This document shows positions 61,220-64,000 of a stretch of 64,000 nucleotides of DNA, in pieces (within the stretch, counting starts at the first letter, position 1; each line of letters begins with the position of its first letter). A program made the position numbers and the translations under genes. Source of the stretch: Streptomyces sp. NBC_00370. Lineage in GTDB: Bacteria; Actinomycetota; Actinomycetes; Streptomycetales; Streptomycetaceae. The notes beneath the pieces were generated by a model, which saw only the letters and a program-made list of their open reading frames with translations, did no database searches and was not told where the DNA came from. The stretch lies in contig NZ_CP107968.1 of assembly GCF_036084755.1 (NCBI RefSeq), forward strand, positions 1,488,001-1,552,000, read 5' to 3'.

Positions 61220-61259
61220 CCCGGGTCCCGCACGGCGGACGCTCCGTGCGGAGCCCGGG
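61220..61259. terminator. Terminator between convergent genes
   Basis: 16-base arms (61220-61235 and 61244-61259) pair except for two central positions, with an 8-base loop. It separates the hydrolase gene from the glycosidase gene and can serve both. Confidence 0.82.
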
Positions 61260-61271
61260 GCTGCGTTACGG

Positions 61272-62669
61272 TCAGGCCGCAGGCGTGACCGTCACCTGGA
61301 ACGCGTCCTGTGCGGACTGCCAGGTGACGGGAATGTGCACGCTCGTCGTCCCCGCGGGCACCGTCCTCGTGTCGACGGTGACCGGCTGGTCCAGCGGGTT
61401 CTGATCGGGGATGCGCTGGACGGTGACGCGCACACCGCCGGGTCCCGCCACGGCGGCCGAGGTCAGCCCGTCCACCCGCAGGTCCACCGCCGGGCTGCCG
61501 CCCGACGAGTCACCGATGAGCACACCCGCCCGGCGCCGGGAGGCGTCCACGGCCGCGACGGCGTCCACCGAACCCGTCGTGTCCGAGCTGACGCGGCTGC
61601 CGGTCAGGTCGGCGTACGCCTGGTAGACCCACCACTGACCGGTACGGCGCAGCGCACCTGAGCCGTCGCGCACGAGTACGCCGTCGAGGGTGCCGGCGAC
61701 ACAGCAGTCGTCCCAGATGCCGCGCGACGCGGAGGCGATGCCGGACTTCGCGAGCTGGGTCAGGTACCACGCCTGGAATCCGGCGTGCTGTTCGTCGGCG
61801 TGCAGGTATTCGTTCATGGTGAGGCTCAGCCCGCTGATGCCCTTGGCGGCGAGCAGATCGCGGATGCTCTGCGCGTCGGCGACAGGTGTGTTGCTGAAGT
61901 GCCAGTTCAGGATGGTGGGCAGTGTGCCCGCCGCTTTGGTGTGGTCGAGGAACGGCGAGATGTTGCCGGGGCTGAAGTCCCAGAGCGACGGGCCGACGAT
62001 GGCGCTGTTGCCGTCGTGCGCACGCAGTTCCTGGACCGCGCTGTCCCACATGGCGTAGTACTGCGGGGTGTTGAAGCCCGGTGGGAAGAACGCTCCGGTG
62101 GGTTCGTTCCAGATGTCGAAGCGCACCCGGACACCGGAGGCCGCCACGTCGTCGGCCAGCCGCCGTACGAAGCTGCGCCAGTTGGCGCAGTCGTCGTTCG
62201 CACAGGGGTAGACCGTGTCGGCGGCCTGGGTGGTGTCGGCACCCCAGATGTCGCTGACGAGCAGGTCGTACGTGCCGTTGTACGGTGCGCCGGTGATCCG
62301 GCGGGCCTGGTTGACGGCGGAGTTCAGCCGCCGTTGATACCCGCTGCCCGCGGAGTAGCCGTCGCCCGCCCAGCCGCCGCCGTCGAGCCGGGCGCCGCCG
62401 CCGCGCGCGGAGGTCGGCTTGAGCGGGCCGAGCAGGCTGTCGTCGGGGCCGCTGCCGTCCTCGGTGAGGCCGTAGAGGAACCCGGAGCCCGCACCGGTGA
62501 CGGCTCCCACGGTGTGGTTGAGGTCGACGGTGAGGGGCTGCGGGTCGGCGGCGCCGGCCGGCGGCGCTGCGAAGAGTCCGGCTGCCATCACGACGGAGAC
62601 GACGGCCAGCAGGGCGCTGCGGACGGTCCGTCGCTGCCGTCCAGGCCGTCCAGGGGGAAGGTGCGGCAC
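61272..62669 (-). CDS. Secreted clan-A glycoside hydrolase (GH39-like)
   Basis: A 465-residue protein with a signal peptide ending APPAGAA. The catalytic TIM barrel shows GAGSGFLYGL at the start, the acid/base Glu in FDIWNEPTG and the nucleophile Glu in LTMNEYLH, the order of GH39/GH5-type retaining enzymes. The last 90 residues form a beta-sandwich. GTG 62669 has AAGGAG 7 bases upstream. I cannot choose the exact family or substrate by eye. It follows the GH31 gene on the same strand. Confidence 0.83.
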   Translation of the reverse strand: MPHLPPGRPGRQRRTVRSALLAVVSVVMAAGLFAAPPAGAADPQPLTVDLNHTVGAVTGAGSGFLYGLTEDGSGPDDSLLGPLKPTSARGGGARLDGGGWAGDGYSAGSGYQRRLNSAVNQARRITGAPYNGTYDLLVSDIWGADTTQAADTVYPCANDDCANWRSFVRRLADDVAASGVRVRFDIWNEPTGAFFPPGFNTPQYYAMWDSAVQELRAHDGNSAIVGPSLWDFSPGNISPFLDHTKAAGTLPTILNWHFSNTPVADAQSIRDLLAAKGISGLSLTMNEYLHADEQHAGFQAWYLTQLAKSGIASASRGIWDDCCVAGTLDGVLVRDGSGALRRTGQWWVYQAYADLTGSRVSSDTTGSVDAVAAVDASRRRAGVLIGDSSGGSPAVDLRVDGLTSAAVAGPGGVRVTVQRIPDQNPLDQPVTVDTRTVPAGTTSVHIPVTWQSAQDAFQVTVTPAA

Positions 62670-62758
62670 GGTGTACTCCTTCTGTCGGCGCCCGGCTTCC
62701 TTGCCGGGCACGCTGTGGGGGGTGTTGCGGGGGCGGCCGGTCCGCCGGACAGCCGGGT

Positions 62759-64000
62759 TCAGGCCCGGGTTCCGGCCGGCTCGGGGAAGCTTGCGCCGCC
62801 GCGGGCGAAGACGGGGATGCGTTCGACGGGTGCGGCCGCCCGTACGGTCCGGCCGCCTTCGTGGACCGTTCCGGTGCTGGTGTCGGTCCAGGAGGTGCCG
62901 CTCGGCAGGTAGACCTCGCGCTCACGCTCCCCGAGCCGGGTGACCGGGGCGATCAGCAGGTCGGGGCCGCAGAGGAACTGGTCCTCGACGTCCCAGGCCC
63001 GCGGGTCGTCCGGGAAGTCGACGAACAGGGGCCGCATGGGCGGGAGTCCGGTGTCGGCGGCACGCCGCATCTGGACGCGGAGGTAGTCCTGGAGACGTTC
63101 GCGCAGGGCGAGTTGGTCGCGCAGCACGGCGTACGCCTTGTCGCCGTACGACCACAGCTCGTTGGGCCCTCCGGAGTGCCCCGCGGCGAAGGTGCCGCGC
63201 GGCTCACGGTGTCCGTGCAGTCGGAGCAGCGGGCAGAACACCCCGAACTGGAACCAGCGCAGCACCAGTTCGCGGTAGTCCTCGTCGTCAGGGTCGCCGC
63301 CGTGGAAGCCGCCGATGTCGGTGGTCCACCACGGGATGCCGCTGAGGCCGGCGCTGAGCCCCGCGCGTATCTGGGCGGCGAGCGCGTCGAACGTGGCGGG
63401 TATGTCACCGGACCACAGCGCCGCGCCGTAGCGCTGGCTGCCGGCCCAGGCGGACCGGACGAGGCTGACGGGTGCCTCGTCCGCGCCGGGCGCTGCCGGG
63501 TCGAGTGCGTTCTGTGCGCGGGTGTGCTCGTAGAAGCCCTTGACGTGGTCGCGCGGGTACAGATTGGCCACGGCGCGGCCGGGTCCCGCGGCGAAGCGCA
63601 GGTGGGAGTACTGCTCGGGGAAGATCTCGGGTTCGCAGGCGTCCAGCCACCAGACCCGGAACCCCAGGTCGTAGTAGTTCTCCTTGACACGGTCCCAGAC
63701 GAAGTCGCGGGCGCGCGGCTCGGTGGGGTCGTAGAAGGCGACGGGCAGCGAGCGGCCCTCGAACTCGGCGTCGGGGAAGGTGTGGTGGAAGGGCAGGCCT
63801 TGTTCGGTACCGACGAGCAGGCCCTGTTCGTGCATGGCGGTGAAGTTGTCGCTGAGCGGGCTCACGGAGGGCCACACCGACAGCAGCGGACGCACACCGA
63901 GATCGGCGAGTTCGCCGACCATGGCCGCGGGGTCGGGCCAGTCGGCTGGGTCGAAGCTCCAGTCACCGAGGTGGTTCCAGTGGAAGTAGTCGACGGCGAT
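62759..64000 (-). CDS. GH31 glycosidase (alpha-xylosidase/alpha-glucosidase type), C-terminal part
   Basis: The last 413 residues of a gene entering from the right edge. It opens in the GH31 barrel with DYFHWNHLGDWSFDPADWPDP, then the nucleophile Asp in WWLDACEPE and later FQFGVFCPLLRLHGHREP; the end is a beta domain with REREVYLPSGTSWTD. The family removes alpha-linked xylose, glucose or galactose. It is 90 bases upstream of the clan-A glycosidase gene on the same strand, so both may act on one polysaccharide. Confidence 0.93.
   Translation of the reverse strand: MAVDYFHWNHLGDWSFDPADWPDPAAMVGELADLGVRPLLSVWPSVSPLSDNFTAMHEQGLLVGTEQGLPFHHTFPDAEFEGRSLPVAFYDPTEPRARDFVWDRVKENYYDLGFRVWWLDACEPEIFPEQYSHLRFAAGPGRAVANLYPRDHVKGFYEHTRAQNALDPAAPGADEAPVSLVRSAWAGSQRYGAALWSGDIPATFDALAAQIRAGLSAGLSGIPWWTTDIGGFHGGDPDDEDYRELVLRWFQFGVFCPLLRLHGHREPRGTFAAGHSGGPNELWSYGDKAYAVLRDQLALRERLQDYLRVQMRRAADTGLPPMRPLFVDFPDDPRAWDVEDQFLCGPDLLIAPVTRLGEREREVYLPSGTSWTDTSTGTVHEGGRTVRAAAPVERIPVFARGGASFPEPAGTRA

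Noticed and set aside
1..64000. CRISPR array, rRNA, tRNA or insertion sequence
   Set aside because: No regularly spaced repeats, no tRNA-like cloverleaf or rRNA sequence and no transposase were seen by eye; a tool search could still find a short tRNA.

Overview
The window is high-GC DNA with a Streptomyces-type layout: third-position G/C codons, GTG and TTG starts, four-base ATGA/GTGA gene overlaps, and Streptomyces-style secreted glycosidases, a class F sortase, an encapsulin and LAL/CGNR regulators. I saw no rRNA, tRNA, CRISPR array or insertion sequence. Names come from reading motifs and domain order by eye; no database search was run.

Region 1 (1-16.3 kb) is the edge of a type I polyketide cluster. 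It holds the N-terminal 1,390 residues of a modular PKS (docking helix, KS, malonyl-type AT, DH, start of KR), a DUF5988-like small protein, a type II thioesterase, a large LuxR (LAL) activator, an alpha/beta-hydrolase-like protein without its nucleophile serine, an ABC exporter next to a two-component system, and a 14-helix DHA2 MFS exporter. A repeated CCCCT motif with about one helical turn between copies lies in front of several of these genes and may be a shared operator.

Region 2 (16.3-39.6 kb) is mixed accessory chromosome: a GH97 remnant, a SMI1/KNR4 protein, a secreted VanX-like dipeptidase, a GH2 glycosidase with TetR, a three-gene unit resembling a type VII-secreted muramidase with partner and membrane protein, TPR proteins, a DUF4331-sortase-TPR operon divergent from a NicO metal transporter, a hydrolase behind a double operator, two SDRs, a LysR regulator, and a DyP peroxidase with its encapsulin shell.

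Region 3 (39.6-56.7 kb) is a galactoside-use island on the minus strand. In transcription order it has a secreted GH27 alpha-galactosidase, an ABC sugar importer, a GH36 alpha-galactosidase, an SDR that could be a galactose dehydrogenase, a GntR regulator, a very DgoD-like galactonate dehydratase, an aldose-epimerase-like protein, a KDPG/KDPGal aldolase and a KDG/KDGal kinase. Together they spell import of alpha-galactosides and oxidative (De Ley-Doudoroff) galactose catabolism. Two transcription units in it share a 20-base AT-rich promoter motif. A 1,360-residue GH2 enzyme with two discoidin domains nested in its catalytic region lies just upstream.

Region 4 (56.8-64 kb) has two CGNR zinc-finger regulators, an SDR without the usual catalytic Tyr/Lys, a DUF427 protein, a truncated SDR, a dehalogenase-like hydrolase, a clan-A glycosidase and the C-terminal part of a GH31 enzyme that leaves the window. 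Recurring ATGGTT-type sites suggest that the CGNR neighbourhood is a small local regulon.
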